Assembly: GCF_016625195.1 (NCBI RefSeq)
Contig: NZ_JACVUP010000002.1
Coordinates: 124,001-188,000, forward strand
From: Erwinia sp. S63
GTDB lineage: Bacteria; Pseudomonadota; Gammaproteobacteria; Enterobacterales; Enterobacteriaceae
Direction of reading: 5' to 3'
Length of the DNA: 64,000 nt
Positions 19,109 through 31,233 of the stretch are shown here, piece after piece (the stretch's first letter is position 1; every line of letters begins with the position of its first letter). The translations under genes were made by a program, and so were the position numbers. Under the pieces are notes generated by a model. It was given only the letters and a program-made list of their open reading frames with translations, made no database searches and had not been told where the DNA came from.

Positions 19109-22100
19109 TTGAACGCGGTAAATTTCGTTCGCTAACGCTGATCAACTGGAACGGCTTTTTTGCCCGTACCTTTGATCTCGATGAGTTGGTGACCACACTT
19201 TCCGGTGGTAACGGTGCCGGTAAATCCACCACCATGGCGGCTTTCGTCACGGCGTTGATCCCCGATTTAACCCTGCTGCACTTCCGTAACACCACGGAAG
19301 CGGGGGCGACGTCCGGCTCACGCGACAAAGGCCTGCACGGTAAGCTGCGTGCAGGCGTCTGTTATGCGGTGCTGGATGTGGTCAACTCGCGCCATCAGCG
19401 CGTGGTGGTTGGCGTACGTCTGCAACAGGTTGCCGGACGCGATAAGAAAGTCGATATCAAACCCTTCAGTATTCATGGCCTGCCGACCGATTCACTGCCG
19501 ACGGATATGCTGACCGAAATCCTTAACAGCCGTCAGGCGCGCGTATTGCCGCTGGCGGAAGTGAAAGAACGCGTTGAAGCGCAGGAAGGCGTGCAGTTCC
19601 GCCAGTACAACTCGGTCACTGATTATCACGCTGTCTTGTTTGAACTGGGCGTGGTGCCGCGTCGTCTGCGTACCGCCGGCGACCGCAGTAAGTTTTATCG
19701 CCTGATTGAAGCCTCACTGTATGGCGGTATCTCCAGCGCGATTACCCGTTCATTGCGCGATTATCTGTTGCCGGAAAACGGCGGCGTGCGTAAAGCCTTC
19801 CAGGATATGGAAGCGGCGCTGCGTGAAAACCGCATGACGCTCGAAGCGATTCGCGTCACTCAGTCCGATCGCGATCTGTTCAAGCATTTGATCTCAGAAG
19901 CCACCAGCTATGTATCGGCTGATTATATGCGTCACGCCAACGAGCGCCGTATTCATCTCGACGGCGCGCTGCAGCTGCGTAATGAACTGTTCACCAGCCG
20001 TAACCAGCTGGCTTCGGAGCAGTATCGTCACATCGAAATGGCGCGTGAACTTTCTGAGCACAACGGTGCTGAGAGCGATCTGGAAACGGATTATCAGGGC
20101 GCCAGCGACCACCTGAATCTGGTCCAAACGGCCATGCGTCAGCAGGAGAAGATCGAGCGTTACGATGCCGATCTCGAAGAACTGACCTATCGCCTGGAAG
20201 AGCAGAACGAAGTAGTGGCGGAAGCCCGTGAAGTGCACGAAGAGAACGAAGCGCGATCTGAAGCGGCTGAAATTGAAGTTGATGAGCTGAAAAGCCAGTT
20301 AGCCGATTTCCAGCAGGCGCTCGATGTGCAGCAAACTCGTGCCATCCAATATCAGCAAGCGCTGCAGGCGCTGGATAAAGCGCGTGCACAATGCCAGTTG
20401 CCCGATCTGACCATCGACAATGCGGCAGAATGGCAGGAAACCTTCCAGGCACGCGAAGAAGAAGCCACTGAGCAGCTTTTGCGTCTGGAACAGAAACTGA
20501 GTGTGGCCGAAGCGGCGCACAGCCAGTTTGAGCAGGCCTTAGCGCTGGTGACCAGCATTGCCGGAGAAGTCAGCCGCCAGGATGCATGGCAAGTGGGACG
20601 CGACTTACTGCGTGATGCGGCTAATCAGCGCCATCATGCCGACCAGCTCTCTTCGCTGCGCCTGCGTCTCAATGAACTGGAAACGCGCCTGCGCGAGCAG
20701 CACGATGCCGAACGCCTGTTAGCCGATTTTTGCAAACGTCAGGGGCAGCAGTACGATGCCGACGCGCTGGAAGGCCTGCAGCGTGAGCTGGAAGCGCAGA
20801 TTGAACAGCTGAACGAAAGCGTGTCCGATGCCGGTGAGCGTCGCATGTTGATGCGCCAGGAACTGGAACAGCTGCGTGAACGTATTACTGCACTGACGGC
20901 GCGTGCACCGCATTGGCTGGCCGCGCAGGAAATCCTGACGCAGCTCAGCGAGCAGACTGGGCAAGAACTGACCAATAGCCAGCAGATCACCGAATTCATG
21001 CAGCAACTGCTGGAACGTGAACGTGAAACCACCGTTGAACGTGACAATGTGGCCGCGCGCAAACGTGAAGTTGAGCAGCAGATCGAGCGTCTGAGTCAGC
21101 CTGGTGGTGCAGAAGATGCCCGCCTGACGCAACTGGCGGAACGATTTGGCGGCGTACTGCTGTCTGAAATTTACGATGACGTCACGCTGGATGACGCACC
21201 CTACTTCTCGGCGCTATATGGTCCATCGCGTCATGCGATTGTAGTCCCCGATCTCTCCCTGGTGCGCGAGCTGCTCGATGGGCTGGATGATTGCCCGGAA
21301 GATCTCTATCTGATTGAAGGGGATCCGCAGGCATTTGATGACAGCGTCTTCAGCGTTGATGAGCTGGAAAACGCCGTGGTAGTCAAAGTGGCTGAGCGTC
21401 AGTGGCGCTACTCCCGCTTCCCGAAAGTGCCGCTGTTTGGCCGTGCCGCGCGTGAAAACCAGTTGGAACTGCTCAACAATGAGCGTGACCAACTGGCTGA
21501 ACGCTTCGCCACCTTGTCATTTGATGTGCAGAAAACCCAGCGTTTGCATCAATCCTTCAGCCGCTTTATCGGCAGCCATTTAGCCGTGGCCTTTGATGAA
21601 GATCCGGAAGCGCTAATCCGTCAGTTGAACAGCCGTCGTGGCGAGCTGGAGCGTGGTCTGGCGCAGCATGAAAACGATAACCAGCAGCAGCGTGCGCAAT
21701 TTGAACAGGCGAAAGAAGGTGTCAGCCAGCTAAACCGTCTGCTGCCGCGTGTGAACCTGTTACTGGATGATTCACTGGGCGATCGCTGCGAAGAGATCCG
21801 CGAACGCGTCGAAGAAGCCCAGGAGGCCGCGCGCTTCCTGCATCAGCATGGCACGAAAATCAGCAAGCTGGAGCCGCTGGTGTCGGTGCTGCAGAGCGAT
21901 CCACAGCAGCACGATCAGCTGGAACGCGATTACCAGCAAGCGCAGCAGCAACAGCGTGATGCACGTCAGCAGGCCTTTGCGCTGACCGAAGTAGTACAGC
22001 GTCGCGCCCACTTCAGCTATGAAGATTCTGCCGGCATGCTGACGGGCAATAGCGATCTCAATGAGAAACTGCGTCAGCGTCTTGAGCAGGCGGAAGGCGA

Positions 22101-23571
22101 ACGCAGCCGTGCGCGTGAACGTCTGCGCGAACATCAGGCCCAGCTGACCCAATATTCACAAGTGCTGGCGTCACTGAAAAGTTCCTATGACGCCAAGCGC
22201 GACATGCTGAAAGAGTTGCAGCAGGAGATGCAGGATATCGGCGTGCATGCCGATGCCAGCGCCGAAGAGCGCGCTCGCGCCCGCCGCGATGAACTCTATA
22301 CCGCATTAAGCCACAATCGTGCCCGTCGTAATCAGCTGGAGAAACAGCTGACGTTCTGCGAAGCCGAAATGGACAGCCTGCAGAAGAAATTGCGCAAGCT
22401 GGAGCGGGATTATCATCAGATCCGTGAGCAAGTGGTCAGCGCCAAAGCGGGCTGGTGTACAGTGCTGCGTCTGGTGAAAGAAAATGGCATGGAGCGTCGA
22501 CTGCATCGTCGTGAGATGGCTTATCTCGGCGGTGACGAGCTGCGTTCAATGTCGGATAAAGCATTAGGTGCATTGCGTCTGGCGGTGGCGGATAACGAAC
22601 ATCTGCGTGATGTGCTGCGCATGTCGGAAGATCCGAAACGTCCTGAGCGCAAAGTACAATTCTTTATCGCGGTATATCAGCATCTGCGCGAGCGTATTCG
22701 TCAGGACATCATTCGTACTGACGATCCGGTTGAAGCCATCGAACAGATGGAAATTGAGCTGAATCGTCTGACGGAAGAGCTGACTGCGCGTGAACAAACG
22801 CTGGCAATCAGCTCACGCAGTGCGGCGAATATTATTCGCAAAACCATTCAGCGCGAGCAGAACCGTATCCGTCAGCTGAACCAGGGCTTGCAGGCAGTCA
22901 GCTTTGGTCAGGTGCGCAGTGTACGTCTTAACGTCAACGTCCGAGAGGCGCACTCCACGCTGCTCGATACCTTGTCGGAACAGCATGAAGCGCATCAGGA
23001 TCTGTTTACCAGCAATCGCCTGACCTTCTCTGAAGCGCTGGCGAAACTGTATCAGCGTCTGAATCCGCAAATCGATATGGGTCAGCGCACGCCACAGACT
23101 ATTGGCGAAGAGCTGCTCGACTACCGCAACTATCTTGAGATGGAAGTGGAAGTGAACCGTGGCTCCGATGGCTGGCTGCGCGCAGAGAGTGGCGCGTTGT
23201 CGACCGGTGAAGCGATCGGTACTGGTATGTCGATTCTGGTGATGGTGGTGCAGAGCTGGGAAGAGGAATCACGCCGTCTGCGCGGTAAAGATATTTCACC
23301 ATGCCGACTGCTGTTCCTTGATGAAGCGGCGCGTCTTGATGCCCGCTCGATCGCCACCTTGTTCGAATTATGTGAGCGTCTTGAGATGCAGCTGGTGATC
23401 GCCGCGCCAGAAAACATCAGCCCGGAAAAAGGCACCACTTACAAACTGGTACGTAAAGTGTTCAATAACACGGAACACGTGCATGTGGTCGGCTTACGTG
23501 GATTCTCGGCAGACCCTGCGCCAGCGAAACGCGAGACCAGCGATATCGATTTAGAAACAGAAAATACCTGA
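19105..23571 (+). CDS. mukB: SMC-like chromosome partition protein MukB
   Basis: ATPase of the MukBEF condensin that organises the enterobacterial nucleoid and contacts topoisomerase IV and MatP. The 1488-residue product (E. coli 1486) has Walker [11 protein letters not shown] at 34-43, long coiled coils rich in Gln, Glu, Arg and Leu on both sides of a hinge near residues 650-770, and a C-terminal head with [10 protein letters not shown] signature and [11 protein letters not shown] Walker B. MatP, which excludes MukBEF from the terminus domain in E. coli, is encoded at 57962 in this window. Confidence 0.99.
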   Translation: MIERGKFRSLTLINWNGFFARTFDLDELVTTLSGGNGAGKSTTMAAFVTALIPDLTLLHFRNTTEAGATSGSRDKGLHGKLRAGVCYAVLDVVNSRHQRVVVGVRLQQVAGRDKKVDIKPFSIHGLPTDSLPTDMLTEILNSRQARVLPLAEVKERVEAQEGVQFRQYNSVTDYHAVLFELGVVPRRLRTAGDRSKFYRLIEASLYGGISSAITRSLRDYLLPENGGVRKAFQDMEAALRENRMTLEAIRVTQSDRDLFKHLISEATSYVSADYMRHANERRIHLDGALQLRNELFTSRNQLASEQYRHIEMARELSEHNGAESDLETDYQGASDHLNLVQTAMRQQEKIERYDADLEELTYRLEEQNEVVAEAREVHEENEARSEAAEIEVDELKSQLADFQQALDVQQTRAIQYQQALQALDKARAQCQLPDLTIDNAAEWQETFQAREEEATEQLLRLEQKLSVAEAAHSQFEQALALVTSIAGEVSRQDAWQVGRDLLRDAANQRHHADQLSSLRLRLNELETRLREQHDAERLLADFCKRQGQQYDADALEGLQRELEAQIEQLNESVSDAGERRMLMRQELEQLRERITALTARAPHWLAAQEILTQLSEQTGQELTNSQQITEFMQQLLERERETTVERDNVAARKREVEQQIERLSQPGGAEDARLTQLAERFGGVLLSEIYDDVTLDDAPYFSALYGPSRHAIVVPDLSLVRELLDGLDDCPEDLYLIEGDPQAFDDSVFSVDELENAVVVKVAERQWRYSRFPKVPLFGRAARENQLELLNNERDQLAERFATLSFDVQKTQRLHQSFSRFIGSHLAVAFDEDPEALIRQLNSRRGELERGLAQHENDNQQQRAQFEQAKEGVSQLNRLLPRVNLLLDDSLGDRCEEIRERVEEAQEAARFLHQHGTKISKLEPLVSVLQSDPQQHDQLERDYQQAQQQQRDARQQAFALTEVVQRRAHFSYEDSAGMLTGNSDLNEKLRQRLEQAEGERSRARERLREHQAQLTQYSQVLASLKSSYDAKRDMLKELQQEMQDIGVHADASAEERARARRDELYTALSHNRARRNQLEKQLTFCEAEMDSLQKKLRKLERDYHQIREQVVSAKAGWCTVLRLVKENGMERRLHRREMAYLGGDELRSMSDKALGALRLAVADNEHLRDVLRMSEDPKRPERKVQFFIAVYQHLRERIRQDIIRTDDPVEAIEQMEIELNRLTEELTAREQTLAISSRSAANIIRKTIQREQNRIRQLNQGLQAVSFGQVRSVRLNVNVREAHSTLLDTLSEQHEAHQDLFTSNRLTFSEALAKLYQRLNPQIDMGQRTPQTIGEELLDYRNYLEMEVEVNRGSDGWLRAESGALSTGEAIGTGMSILVMVVQSWEEESRRLRGKDISPCRLLFLDEAARLDARSIATLFELCERLEMQLVIAAPENISPEKGTTYKLVRKVFNNTEHVHVVGLRGFSADPAPAKRETSDIDLETENT

Positions 23572-23614
23572 CGCTGAATCTGGTTAAAAAACAGCGCACC
23601 GTTTAATCTGTAAG

Positions 23615-23648
23615 CGGCATCTGCACTCTGAGGCAGATGCCGTTTTTT
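23615..23648 (+). terminator. mukB operon terminator
   Basis: CGGCATCTGC (23615-23624) and GCAGATGCCG (23633-23642) form a perfect 10-bp stem with an 8-base loop, followed by TTTTTT. Strong Rho-independent terminator closing cmoM-mukFEB. Confidence 0.92.
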
Positions 23649-23727
23649 ATTTGTATACTCAACAATAAGAGTAAGGCTGTACACGGCGATAACAGGGCGC
23701 TGTGTCTTAGGTGAGAAGGGGGCAGGG

Positions 23728-25542
23728 ATGTGGCTGAATAAAAGAAGCAGTATCAATCGTGCGATATTAGCACTCAGTGTTTCACTGGTATTGTCGCCGC
23801 TGGCCACCAGCCATGCCGCGATTATTGCCGCATTACCCGGAACGTCGCATAGCACCATGTCAGTGGCGGCGAGCCAGCATCAGATTCAGCAGGCTTTTGG
23901 CCCCAGTCAGCAACCTTTCTATTTATCCGGATTGGCCGGCATCTACGCTGCGCGCAACATGGCGCCACTTTGGCAGGATCAGCAAGCAGTGCAGGCTTTC
24001 CAGCAGCAGCTGGCGGAAGTTGCGCTCTCCGGTGTCCAGCCACAGTTTACCCGCTGGGTCGAATTACTCACCAATCCCAATGTTACCGGCATGGCGCGCG
24101 ACATTGTGCTGAGCGATGCTATGTTGGGTTATTTGCAGTTTGTCGCCAATGTACCGACTCAGGGCGAAACCTGGTTGTACAGTAATGTGCCTTACAAACT
24201 GACGATGCCGGGCGTTGCGGCAATTAACCAGTGGCAGAATGCGGTCAACGGAGGCGGCAGCCGCGCGTTCGTCATCTCGCTGGCACCGCAGCATCCGCAA
24301 TATGCGCCGATGCACAGTGCGCTCAAAGCGCTGCTAACCGATAACCGTCCGTGGCCGCAGCTGCGCGACAGCGGTACGCTGCGACCAGGCCAGATCAGCA
24401 ACGATGTGCCCGCGCTAAGAGAAATTTTGCAGCGCACCGGCATGCTGACTGCTGCAACCCACAGCAGCACACCGACTCCAGCCGATGATGCCGTACCGAC
24501 CGCACCTGTGCCGGTCAGCCAGAGCAATCAGCCCATTGCGGTGAGCCCATCGGCCGCCAGCGTCAATGATTTGTCTGCACAGGCACCTGCTGCGACCGGC
24601 AACGTGGTGGCGAATACCACGCCTGCTGGTGACAATGTGTATGACGCCGCGCTGGTGGAAGGGGTAAAACGCTTCCAGCACTGGCAAGGCTTAGAGGATG
24701 ATGGCGCGATAGGACCTCGCACGCGTGAGTGGCTGAATGTGTCACCGCAGATGCGCGCGTCGTTACTGGCGCTCAACATCCAGCGCCTGCGTTTGCTGCC
24801 GGACGATATGCACAACGGCATTATGGTAAATATCCCCAACTATTCACTCACCTATTACAACAACGGCGCCACCATTCTCTCATCGCGGGTGATTGTCGGG
24901 CGTCCCGATCGTAAAACGCCGTTGATGCGCAGTGCGCTCAATAACGTGGTGCTCAATCCACCGTGGAATGTGCCGACCACGCTGGTGCGCCAGGATATCG
25001 TGCCGAAGGTCAAACAAGATCCTGCTTATCTTTATAAGCACGGTTATACGCTGCTGTCGGGCTGGAGTGCAGATGCGGAAGTGATCGATCCTTCGATGAT
25101 TGATTGGCACATGGTCTCGGCGGCGAGTTTCCCCTATCGCATTCGCCAGGCGCCGGGCGCGATGAACTCGCTGGGGCGTTATAAGTTTAATATGCCAAGT
25201 TCCGATGCTATCTATCTGCACGACACGCCGAACCACGGCTTGTTCCAGCGGGACATTCGCGCACTGAGTTCAGGTTGTGTACGCGTGAACAAGGCTTCTG
25301 AATTGGCCGACCTGCTATTACAGGATGTGGGCTGGAATGACAGCCGCATTTCCGACACGTTGAAACAGGGGGATACACGCTATGTGCCGATTCGTCATCG
25401 TATCCCCGTTAACCTCTACTACCTGACGGCATGGGTAGCAGCGGATGGTCAGCCGCAGTATCGTACAGATATTTACAATTATGATAACCCTGCGCGTTCC
25501 GGTAGCCAGGTATTGTCAAAAGCGGGAAAACTGCTGCTCTAG
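23728..25542 (+). CDS. ldtD: L,D-transpeptidase LdtD (YcbB)
   Basis: Periplasmic enzyme that makes 3-3 mDAP-mDAP crosslinks in peptidoglycan, often under envelope stress and in beta-lactam bypass. The 604-residue product (E. coli 615) has an N-terminal signal/anchor (about residues 10-31), a helical scaffold, a Pro/Thr/Ser-rich linker near 245-295 that is much less conserved, a peptidoglycan-binding repeat [20 protein letters not shown] near 309, and a YkuD catalytic domain. The catalytic cysteine is Cys517 in LSSGCVR, with the histidine region YLHDTPNH upstream. mepK, encoding a 3-3 hydrolase, follows. Confidence 0.96.
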   Translation: MWLNKRSSINRAILALSVSLVLSPLATSHAAIIAALPGTSHSTMSVAASQHQIQQAFGPSQQPFYLSGLAGIYAARNMAPLWQDQQAVQAFQQQLAEVALSGVQPQFTRWVELLTNPNVTGMARDIVLSDAMLGYLQFVANVPTQGETWLYSNVPYKLTMPGVAAINQWQNAVNGGGSRAFVISLAPQHPQYAPMHSALKALLTDNRPWPQLRDSGTLRPGQISNDVPALREILQRTGMLTAATHSSTPTPADDAVPTAPVPVSQSNQPIAVSPSAASVNDLSAQAPAATGNVVANTTPAGDNVYDAALVEGVKRFQHWQGLEDDGAIGPRTREWLNVSPQMRASLLALNIQRLRLLPDDMHNGIMVNIPNYSLTYYNNGATILSSRVIVGRPDRKTPLMRSALNNVVLNPPWNVPTTLVRQDIVPKVKQDPAYLYKHGYTLLSGWSADAEVIDPSMIDWHMVSAASFPYRIRQAPGAMNSLGRYKFNMPSSDAIYLHDTPNHGLFQRDIRALSSGCVRVNKASELADLLLQDVGWNDSRISDTLKQGDTRYVPIRHRIPVNLYYLTAWVAADGQPQYRTDIYNYDNPARSGSQVLSKAGKLLL

Positions 25543-25584
25543 TTATTGATTTCCCTGTTATCACCTCCTTCCGAAAATACCAAG

Positions 25585-25618
25585 ACCAGTCGCAAAATTT
25601 CGATTTTGCGCTGGTTTT
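25585..25618 (+). terminator. ldtD terminator with UUCG loop
   Basis: CGCAAAAT (25591-25598) and ATTTTGCG (25603-25610) pair perfectly around a TTCG tetraloop; outer ACCAG (25585-25589) and CTGGT (25611-25615) extend the stem past a one-base bulge, and TTTT ends at 25618. Strong intrinsic terminator between ldtD and mepK. Confidence 0.85.
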
Positions 25619-25730
25619 GGCCATTCTGTGACATGTTGCGGGTTGACTGGCTCTAAGGCTGCGGTTACTGTTCGGCCTTGTGTACTTTTTACACATTTTT
25701 TTATCGCTTTAGATTAGGTAACCCCGCTAC

Positions 25731-26282
25731 ATGGCTAATTTTGATTCTCAACGTCGTCGATTGCTCCTGATTGGAGGCGCAGCGGCAGGTTTGTCTCTGC
25801 TTCCTGGTTCAGCGCTGGCTTCGCTTTCCACCTCGCGCCCCCGAGTATTGACGCTTAATAACCTTCACACCGGTGAAACCCTTAAAACGGAGTTTTTTAA
25901 CGGCAAGAGTTATGACAAGGATGAGTTAGCCCGCTTAAATCACTTCTTCCGCGATTATCGCGCCAATCAGGTGAAACATATTGACCCACACCTGTTTGAT
26001 CAGCTCTATCGCTTACAGATGGTGCTGAACACCCGCAAACCGGTGCAGCTGATCTCAGGCTACCGCACGCTGGCAACCAATAACATGCTGCGCGAATCGG
26101 GTCCTGGCGTGGCAAAACACAGTTATCACACCAAAGGGCAGGCGATGGATTTCCATATCGAGGGGATTTCATTAAGCAATGTTCGCAAAGCGGCGTTATC
26201 TATGCGCGCCGGTGGTGTAGGATATTACCCGCGCAGCAACTTCGTACACATAGATACCGGGCCTGCAAGGCACTGGTCCTGA
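25731..26282 (+). CDS. mepK: Murein endopeptidase MepK (YcbK), Tat-exported
   Basis: Metallo-endopeptidase of the DUF882/M15-like family; E. coli MepK cleaves 3-3 crosslinks made by L,D-transpeptidases. The 183-residue product begins with a twin-arginine signal (QRRRLLLIGGAAAG, then a hydrophobic run and ALA near 28-30), indicating Tat export. The expected metal ligands His133, Asp140 (SYHTKGQAMDFH) and His173 (FVHIDTG) are all present at the E. coli numbering. It lies 188 bases after ldtD, so enzymes that form and cut 3-3 bonds are neighbours but separated by a terminator. Confidence 0.95.
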   Translation: MANFDSQRRRLLLIGGAAAGLSLLPGSALASLSTSRPRVLTLNNLHTGETLKTEFFNGKSYDKDELARLNHFFRDYRANQVKHIDPHLFDQLYRLQMVLNTRKPVQLISGYRTLATNNMLRESGPGVAKHSYHTKGQAMDFHIEGISLSNVRKAALSMRAGGVGYYPRSNFVHIDTGPARHWS

Positions 26283-26318
26283 TACCGGCAGCGCTGCGTG
26301 TGTCGGTCATGGAGCGCT

Positions 26319-26948
26319 ATGAATTACCACATTATTCCGGTTACGGCCTTTTCTCAAAACTGCTCGGTCATCTGGGATGACGAAACCCAGCAGGCGGCGC
26401 TGGTGGATCCCGGCGGCGATGCCGAGACGATTATTGCCGTATTGGCTGAGCGGGGATTAACCCCCGCGCAAATTCTGCTGACGCATGGTCATCTTGATCA
26501 TGTGGGGGCCGCCGCTGAACTCGCCGCACACTATCAAATTCCTATTGTTGGCCCACACAAGCTGGATGCGTTCTGGCTGGATAATTTGCCAACGCAAAGC
26601 CGTATGTTTGGCCTGCCGGAATGCGCGCCACTGGCGCCGGATCGTTGGCTGGAAGAGGGCGAAACGGTTCAGGTTGGTAATGTCACCCTGGAAGTACTGC
26701 TTTGCCCTGGCCATACACCGGGACACATTGTGTTCTTCGATCGTGCTGGACGTTTATTGATATCGGGCGATGTGATCTTCAATGGCGGTGTCGGACGTAC
26801 TGATTTTCCGCAGGGGAGCCACAGCGATTTGATCGCTGCGATCAACACCAAGCTGTTGCCGCTGGGTGATGATGTGACCTTTGTGCCTGGCCACGGCCCG
26901 ATTTCCACCTTGGGTCGGGAGCGGATCAGTAATCCTTTCCTGCAATAA
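26319..26948 (+). CDS. gloC: Glyoxalase II-type hydrolase GloC (YcbL)
   Basis: Metallo-beta-lactamase-fold hydrolase of S-lactoylglutathione (type II glyoxalase). The ATG at 26319 ([16 protein letters not shown], 209 residues) fits the E. coli start; E. coli YcbL is 215 residues, and this copy ends at NPFLQ, six residues earlier. Zinc motif THGHLDH covers residues 55-61, followed by [14 protein letters not shown] and PGHGP. It follows mepK after 36 bases. Confidence 0.95.
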   Translation: MNYHIIPVTAFSQNCSVIWDDETQQAALVDPGGDAETIIAVLAERGLTPAQILLTHGHLDHVGAAAELAAHYQIPIVGPHKLDAFWLDNLPTQSRMFGLPECAPLAPDRWLEEGETVQVGNVTLEVLLCPGHTPGHIVFFDRAGRLLISGDVIFNGGVGRTDFPQGSHSDLIAAINTKLLPLGDDVTFVPGHGPISTLGRERISNPFLQ

Positions 26949-26950
26949 AA

Positions 26951-26975
26951 AATGGGCCATTAAGGCCCATTTCTC
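26951..26975. terminator. Bidirectional terminator between gloC and aspC
   Basis: AATGGGCC (26951-26958) and GGCCCATT (26964-26971) form a perfect 8-bp stem with an ATTAA loop. A and T tracts on both sides let it serve convergent gloC and aspC. Confidence 0.8.
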
Positions 26976-26990
26976 ATTCTGCTGACTTAT

Positions 26991-28181
26991 TTAAAGTACA
27001 GCGACAATCGCTTCACACAGCGCGGACATATTGTCTGGCGTCATCCCAGCCACGTTCACACGACCAGAATTCACCGCATACACGCCAAACTCGTCACGAA
27101 GACGGACAACCTGATCTTTAGTCAGACCGCTAAACGAGAACATGCCATTCTGTTTAATGATAAAGCTGAAGTCCTGTTTCGCGCCTTTCTCCGCCAGGGT
27201 ATTCACAAACAGCTGACGCATGCGCTGGATGCGCTGACGCATGTCTGTCAGCTCTTGCACCCAGATAGTACGCAGCGCGTCGTTACCGAGGATGGTGGCC
27301 ACCACAGAGGCACCATGTGACGGTGGGTTAGAGTAGTTAGCGCGGATGCTGTACTTCACCTGACTAAAGGCGGTTTTCGCGACATCGCTATTGGCAGCAA
27401 CCAGCGTCAGTGCACCGACACGTTCGTTGTACAGGCCAAAGTTTTTCGAGTACGAGCTGGCAACAATCAATTCCTGATGAGAGGCGGCGAAAATACGCAG
27501 GCCCTCGGCATCTTCATCCAGACCGCGTGCAAAGCCCTGGTAAGCGAAGTCGAACAGCGGCAGCCAACCTTTTTCCTGGGACAGCTTCGCCAGCTGTTGC
27601 CATTGGTCCGCTGAAGGATCGACGCCAGTCGGGTTGTGGCAGCAGCCGTGGAACAGAACCACGTCGCCGGCTTTGGCTTCCTGCAACGAAGCGACCATGC
27701 CTGCGAAATCGAGGCTATGGTTGGCCGCGTCGTAGTACTGGTAATCACAAACTTCCAGACCCGCAGCGTTGAATACATTTTTGTGGTTCGGCCAGCTAGG
27801 GTTGCTCACCCATACGCGCTTCACATTGGTCTGAGTCGCGAGGAAATCCGCAGCGACGCGCAGCGCACCGGTGCCGCCTGGGGTTTGTGCTGTGCAGGCG
27901 CGGCCCGCTGAAATCAGCGCGCTCTCTTTGCCGAACAACAATTCCTGAGTGCAGCGAGCAAAGTCGGCCAGGCCATCAATGCTTAGATAATTTTTAGTGG
28001 TTTCATTTTCCAGCAGATACTGCTCAGCTTTTTTAACACTGGTGAGTACCGGTGTTTTACCGGTTTCGTCTTTATAGACACCAATGCCAAGGTTGATTTT
28101 ATTCGGGCGGTCGTCGGCGCGAAACAGGTCAGCCAGTCCCAGAATAGGATCGGCGGGTGCGGCAGAGATCGATTCAAACAT
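26991..28181 (-). CDS. aspC: Aspartate aminotransferase AspC
   Basis: PLP-dependent class I aminotransferase interconverting aspartate/2-oxoglutarate and oxaloacetate/glutamate; also acts on aromatic amino acids. The 396-residue length equals E. coli. The Schiff-base lysine is Lys246 in [28 protein letters not shown] near 178-190 is the cofactor-contacting loop and [11 protein letters not shown] is the substrate arginine-adjacent segment. Lies downstream of ompF on the same strand, as in E. coli. Confidence 0.98.
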   Translation of the reverse strand: MFESISAAPADPILGLADLFRADDRPNKINLGIGVYKDETGKTPVLTSVKKAEQYLLENETTKNYLSIDGLADFARCTQELLFGKESALISAGRACTAQTPGGTGALRVAADFLATQTNVKRVWVSNPSWPNHKNVFNAAGLEVCDYQYYDAANHSLDFAGMVASLQEAKAGDVVLFHGCCHNPTGVDPSADQWQQLAKLSQEKGWLPLFDFAYQGFARGLDEDAEGLRIFAASHQELIVASSYSKNFGLYNERVGALTLVAANSDVAKTAFSQVKYSIRANYSNPPSHGASVVATILGNDALRTIWVQELTDMRQRIQRMRQLFVNTLAEKGAKQDFSFIIKQNGMFSFSGLTKDQVVRLRDEFGVYAVNSGRVNVAGMTPDNMSALCEAIVAVL

Positions 28182-28330
28182 GAGTCAGTTCCGTTTGGGT
28201 GAACTTTAGCAAAATGAGCTATCAGGTTAGCGTCAGATGATACGCTTGCCAACCGCTGACATAAAAAAGAAATAAGCCGCGTGTATAAAGTAGTGGCGCT
28301 AATTGAGAAGCAGATCACTGAAAAGCAAAA

Positions 28331-28348
28331 CGGAGCCCGAAGGCTCCG
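28331..28348 (-). terminator. ompF terminator
   Basis: On the minus strand CGGAGCC and GGCTCCG (28342-28348 and 28331-28337) form a 7-bp stem with a TTCG loop, followed by TTTTGCTTTT. Located 33 bases past the ompF stop. Confidence 0.88.
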
Positions 28349-28380
28349 CTTTTAGGCGATACGCATATCTAATCGAAAGA

Positions 28381-29532
28381 TTAGAACTGGTATACCAGAC
28401 CTACAGCAACGATATCGTCGGTAGCCAGACCCAGTGGGTTGTTGTCATTCAACTGGTTGATTTTGTAATCAACGTAGGTAGCCATGTTTTTGTTGAAGTA
28501 GTAGGTTGCGCCCACATCGATGTATTTAACCAAGTCAGCATCGCCGATACCTTCGATGTCTTTGCCCTTAGACTGGACATAAGCGATGGACGGACGCAGA
28601 CCGAAGTCGAACTGGTACTGAGCTACAACTTCGAAGTTCTGTGCTTTGTTAGCAAAGCCAGATACTGAATATGAGCTGCCGTTTAACAGAGTGCCAGTTG
28701 CTGTAATTGGGGTAGAGTTACGGGTTTCACCGTACATTGCTGCCAGGTACACGTTGTTAGCATCGTACTTGATTGCAGTTGCCCAGTTTTCAGCGCGTTT
28801 GCCTTGGCCTTCGCCAGTAACAGTCGTCACGCCAGTGGTGCTACCAGCTGGAGTAATGGTAGTGCTAGCGCCAGCTGCCTGTGCGTTAGTACGGTCGCTG
28901 CTGCTATATGCTGCAGCAAAACCTAAACCGATTGGCGAGGTGTAAGAGGTTGACAGGCCATAGCCGTCACCATTGGCACGACGAGTATCAGTACGGTCAT
29001 TTTTGCCCTGGTACTGTACTGCAAAGTTCCAACCATCAACCAAACCGAAGAAGTTGGTGTTACGGTAGGTCAGCAGGCCGGTGCTACGACCGTTCATGAA
29101 GTTATCTGAGTAACCAGAGTCACCACCGAATTCTGGCAGAACGTCAGTCCAGCCAATTGCGTCGTATACAACGCCGTAGTTACGGCCGTAGTCGATTGAA
29201 CCGGCATCGCCGAATTTCAGACCCGCGAAGCCCAGACGGGTTTTGTTGCCGTTTTGAGCATCAGAACCTTCAGAGTTGTTTGCCTGAACGTTGTATTCCC
29301 ACTGGCCGTAACCGGTCAGCTGGTCGTTAATCTGGGTTTCACCCTTGAAGCCGAAGCGAACATAAGTCTGGTCGCCGTCATCACCAGAGTTATCAGAGAA
29401 GTAGTGCAGACCAACAGCTTTACCGTACAGATCCAGTTTGTTGCCGTCTTTGTTATAGATTTCTGCTGCGTTTGCTGCGCCTGCAGCTAACAGAGCAGGG
29501 ATAACCACTGCAAGAATGTTGCGCTTCATCAT
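28381..29532 (-). CDS. ompF: Outer membrane porin OmpF
   Basis: Trimeric 16-strand general porin for small hydrophilic solutes. The 383-residue precursor has signal peptide [22 protein letters not shown] and mature start [16 protein letters not shown], the PEFGG constriction-loop motif (LPEFGGDSG), and the C-terminal Phe for BAM recognition. Start MMKRN and the leader GAGGGTAATAAAAA match E. coli ompF. A surface-loop region after SSSDRTN is expanded with a Thr/Ser/Gly-rich stretch about 18 residues longer than in E. coli. Gene order aspC-ompF-asnS supports OmpF rather than OmpC. Confidence 0.95.
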   Translation of the reverse strand: MMKRNILAVVIPALLAAGAANAAEIYNKDGNKLDLYGKAVGLHYFSDNSGDDGDQTYVRFGFKGETQINDQLTGYGQWEYNVQANNSEGSDAQNGNKTRLGFAGLKFGDAGSIDYGRNYGVVYDAIGWTDVLPEFGGDSGYSDNFMNGRSTGLLTYRNTNFFGLVDGWNFAVQYQGKNDRTDTRRANGDGYGLSTSYTSPIGLGFAAAYSSSDRTNAQAAGASTTITPAGSTTGVTTVTGEGQGKRAENWATAIKYDANNVYLAAMYGETRNSTPITATGTLLNGSSYSVSGFANKAQNFEVVAQYQFDFGLRPSIAYVQSKGKDIEGIGDADLVKYIDVGATYYFNKNMATYVDYKINQLNDNNPLGLATDDIVAVGLVYQF

Positions 29533-29765
29533 TTTTTATTACCCTCATTGGAGTTATTTGGACATCTGCCACTGCCGTCAAGAAACCTTTACGGGAACCT
29601 TGAAAGAAGTTTGATGTCTCCTGTGTCTGCACGCATCTTTCCATCACAGGGTTGCTATTTCTAGCCCGAAAATGATTCAAATCTCGCAATTGAGTATCAA
29701 AAAGCAATTTTGTATTACAATTTGTAAAATATCGGGAACTTTGTGAGAGAACTCTAAATTTACAA
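29533..29765 (-). promoter_or_regulatory. ompF upstream regulatory region
   Basis: AT-rich gap between ompF and the asnS terminator, expected to contain the OmpR-dependent promoter. The leader next to the start, ATGAGGGTAATAAAA on the minus strand, is nearly identical to the E. coli segment targeted by MicF RNA. The stretch around 29703-29735 (minus strand ATTTTACAAATTGTAATAC) resembles OmpR-type AC-rich half-sites, but individual sites cannot be fixed by eye. No ORF of note. Confidence 0.5.
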
Positions 29766-29795
29766 AAATAAAAAAAGGCCGGCTATGCCGACCTC
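29766..29795 (-). terminator. asnS terminator
   Basis: On the minus strand GGTCGGC (29787-29793) pairs with GCCGGCC (29777-29783) with one mismatch, then runs into TTTTTTT. Lies 38 bases after the asnS stop. Confidence 0.82.
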
Positions 29796-29832
29796 GTTAT
29801 ATATATGAATTACTTATATTTAATCGCGAATT

Positions 29833-31233
29833 TTAGAAATTAGCGTTACGTGGAGTACGTGGGAAGGGGATAACATCCCTTACATTTTGTACGCCGGTGA
29901 CATAGGCGATTAATCGTTCGAAACCTAATCCGAAGCCAGCATGTGGCACGGTGCCGTAACGACGCAGGTCACGATACCACCAGTAATCTTCTTTATTCAG
30001 ACCCATTTCAGCCAGACGCGCATCCAGTACATCCAGACGCTCTTCACGCTGTGAACCACCAATGATCTCACCAATGCCCGGTGCCAGGACATCCATCGCC
30101 GCCACGGTTTTGCCATCTTCATTCATGCGCATATAGAACGCTTTGATGTCTTTCGGATAGTTCTTCACCACCACCGGCGCTTTGAAGTGTTTCTCCGCCA
30201 GATAACGTTCGTGCTCGGAGGAGAGATCCACACCCCATGACACTGGGTTCTCAAACGTCTGACCGCTTTTCAGCAGAATATCGACGGCATCGGTATAGTC
30301 CACCTGCGCGAAATCGGTAGTGACAAAACGTTCTAAGCGCGCAATCGCATCTTTGTCTACGCGTTCAGCAAAGAACGCCATGTCGTCAGCACGCTCTTCG
30401 AGCACGGCTTTGAACACATACTTCAGCATCGCCTCAGCCAGTGCAGCAGCGTCGTCAAGGTTGGCGAAAGCGACTTCCGGCTCCAGCATCCAGAATTCCG
30501 CTAAGTGACGGCTGGTGTTAGAGTTTTCTGCGCGGAAGGTCGGGCCAAAGGTATAGACTTTTGACAATGCACAGGCATAAGTCTCGGCATTCAGCTGGCC
30601 AGAAACGGTCAGGAAGGCTTCTTTACCAAAGAAATCTTTGTCGTAATCAACTTTGCCCTGCGGATCGCGCGGCAGGTTTTCCATATCCAGCGTAGAGACG
30701 CGGAACATCTCGCCCGCACCTTCAGTATCGGAAGCGGTGATCAGCGGGGTGGAAACCCAGAAGTAACCATTCTCGTGGAAGAAGCGATGCAGTGCCTGCG
30801 CCAGAGTATGACGTGTACGGGCCACGGCGCCGACCAGGTTGGTGCGTGGACGCAGGTGTGCGACTTCACGCAGGTATTCGATGCTGTGGCGTTTAGCCGC
30901 CATCGGATAGGTATCCGGATCGTCTACCCAGCCGGTGACTTCTACGTTGGTCGCCTGCAGTTCAAAGGCCTGGCCTTCTCCCGGTGATTCCACCACTTTA
31001 CCAGTGACAATCACAGAACAGCCCGTGGTCAGACGCAGCACTTCATCCTGATAATTATTCAGAGAATTATTGACGACGGCCTGAACGGGATTAAAGCAGG
31101 AACCGTCATAAACGGCGATAAAGGAAAGACCGGCTTTGGAATCTCTTCGGGTACGCACCCAACCACGTACGGTGACTTCACTGTCAACCGCGACACGGCC
31201 GTGCAGTACATCCGCTACAGGCACTACGCTCAT
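29833..31233 (-). CDS. asnS: Asparaginyl-tRNA synthetase
   Basis: Class IIb aminoacyl-tRNA synthetase charging tRNA-Asn. The ATG at 31233 gives [20 protein letters not shown] and 466 residues, equal to E. coli; the longer frame from 31272 adds a non-conserved 13 residues. An N-terminal OB-fold anticodon-binding domain ([16 protein letters not shown]) is followed by the catalytic domain with motif 2 [21 protein letters not shown] and motif 3 [15 protein letters not shown]. Confidence 0.99.
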   Translation of the reverse strand: MSVVPVADVLHGRVAVDSEVTVRGWVRTRRDSKAGLSFIAVYDGSCFNPVQAVVNNSLNNYQDEVLRLTTGCSVIVTGKVVESPGEGQAFELQATNVEVTGWVDDPDTYPMAAKRHSIEYLREVAHLRPRTNLVGAVARTRHTLAQALHRFFHENGYFWVSTPLITASDTEGAGEMFRVSTLDMENLPRDPQGKVDYDKDFFGKEAFLTVSGQLNAETYACALSKVYTFGPTFRAENSNTSRHLAEFWMLEPEVAFANLDDAAALAEAMLKYVFKAVLEERADDMAFFAERVDKDAIARLERFVTTDFAQVDYTDAVDILLKSGQTFENPVSWGVDLSSEHERYLAEKHFKAPVVVKNYPKDIKAFYMRMNEDGKTVAAMDVLAPGIGEIIGGSQREERLDVLDARLAEMGLNKEDYWWYRDLRRYGTVPHAGFGLGFERLIAYVTGVQNVRDVIPFPRTPRNANF

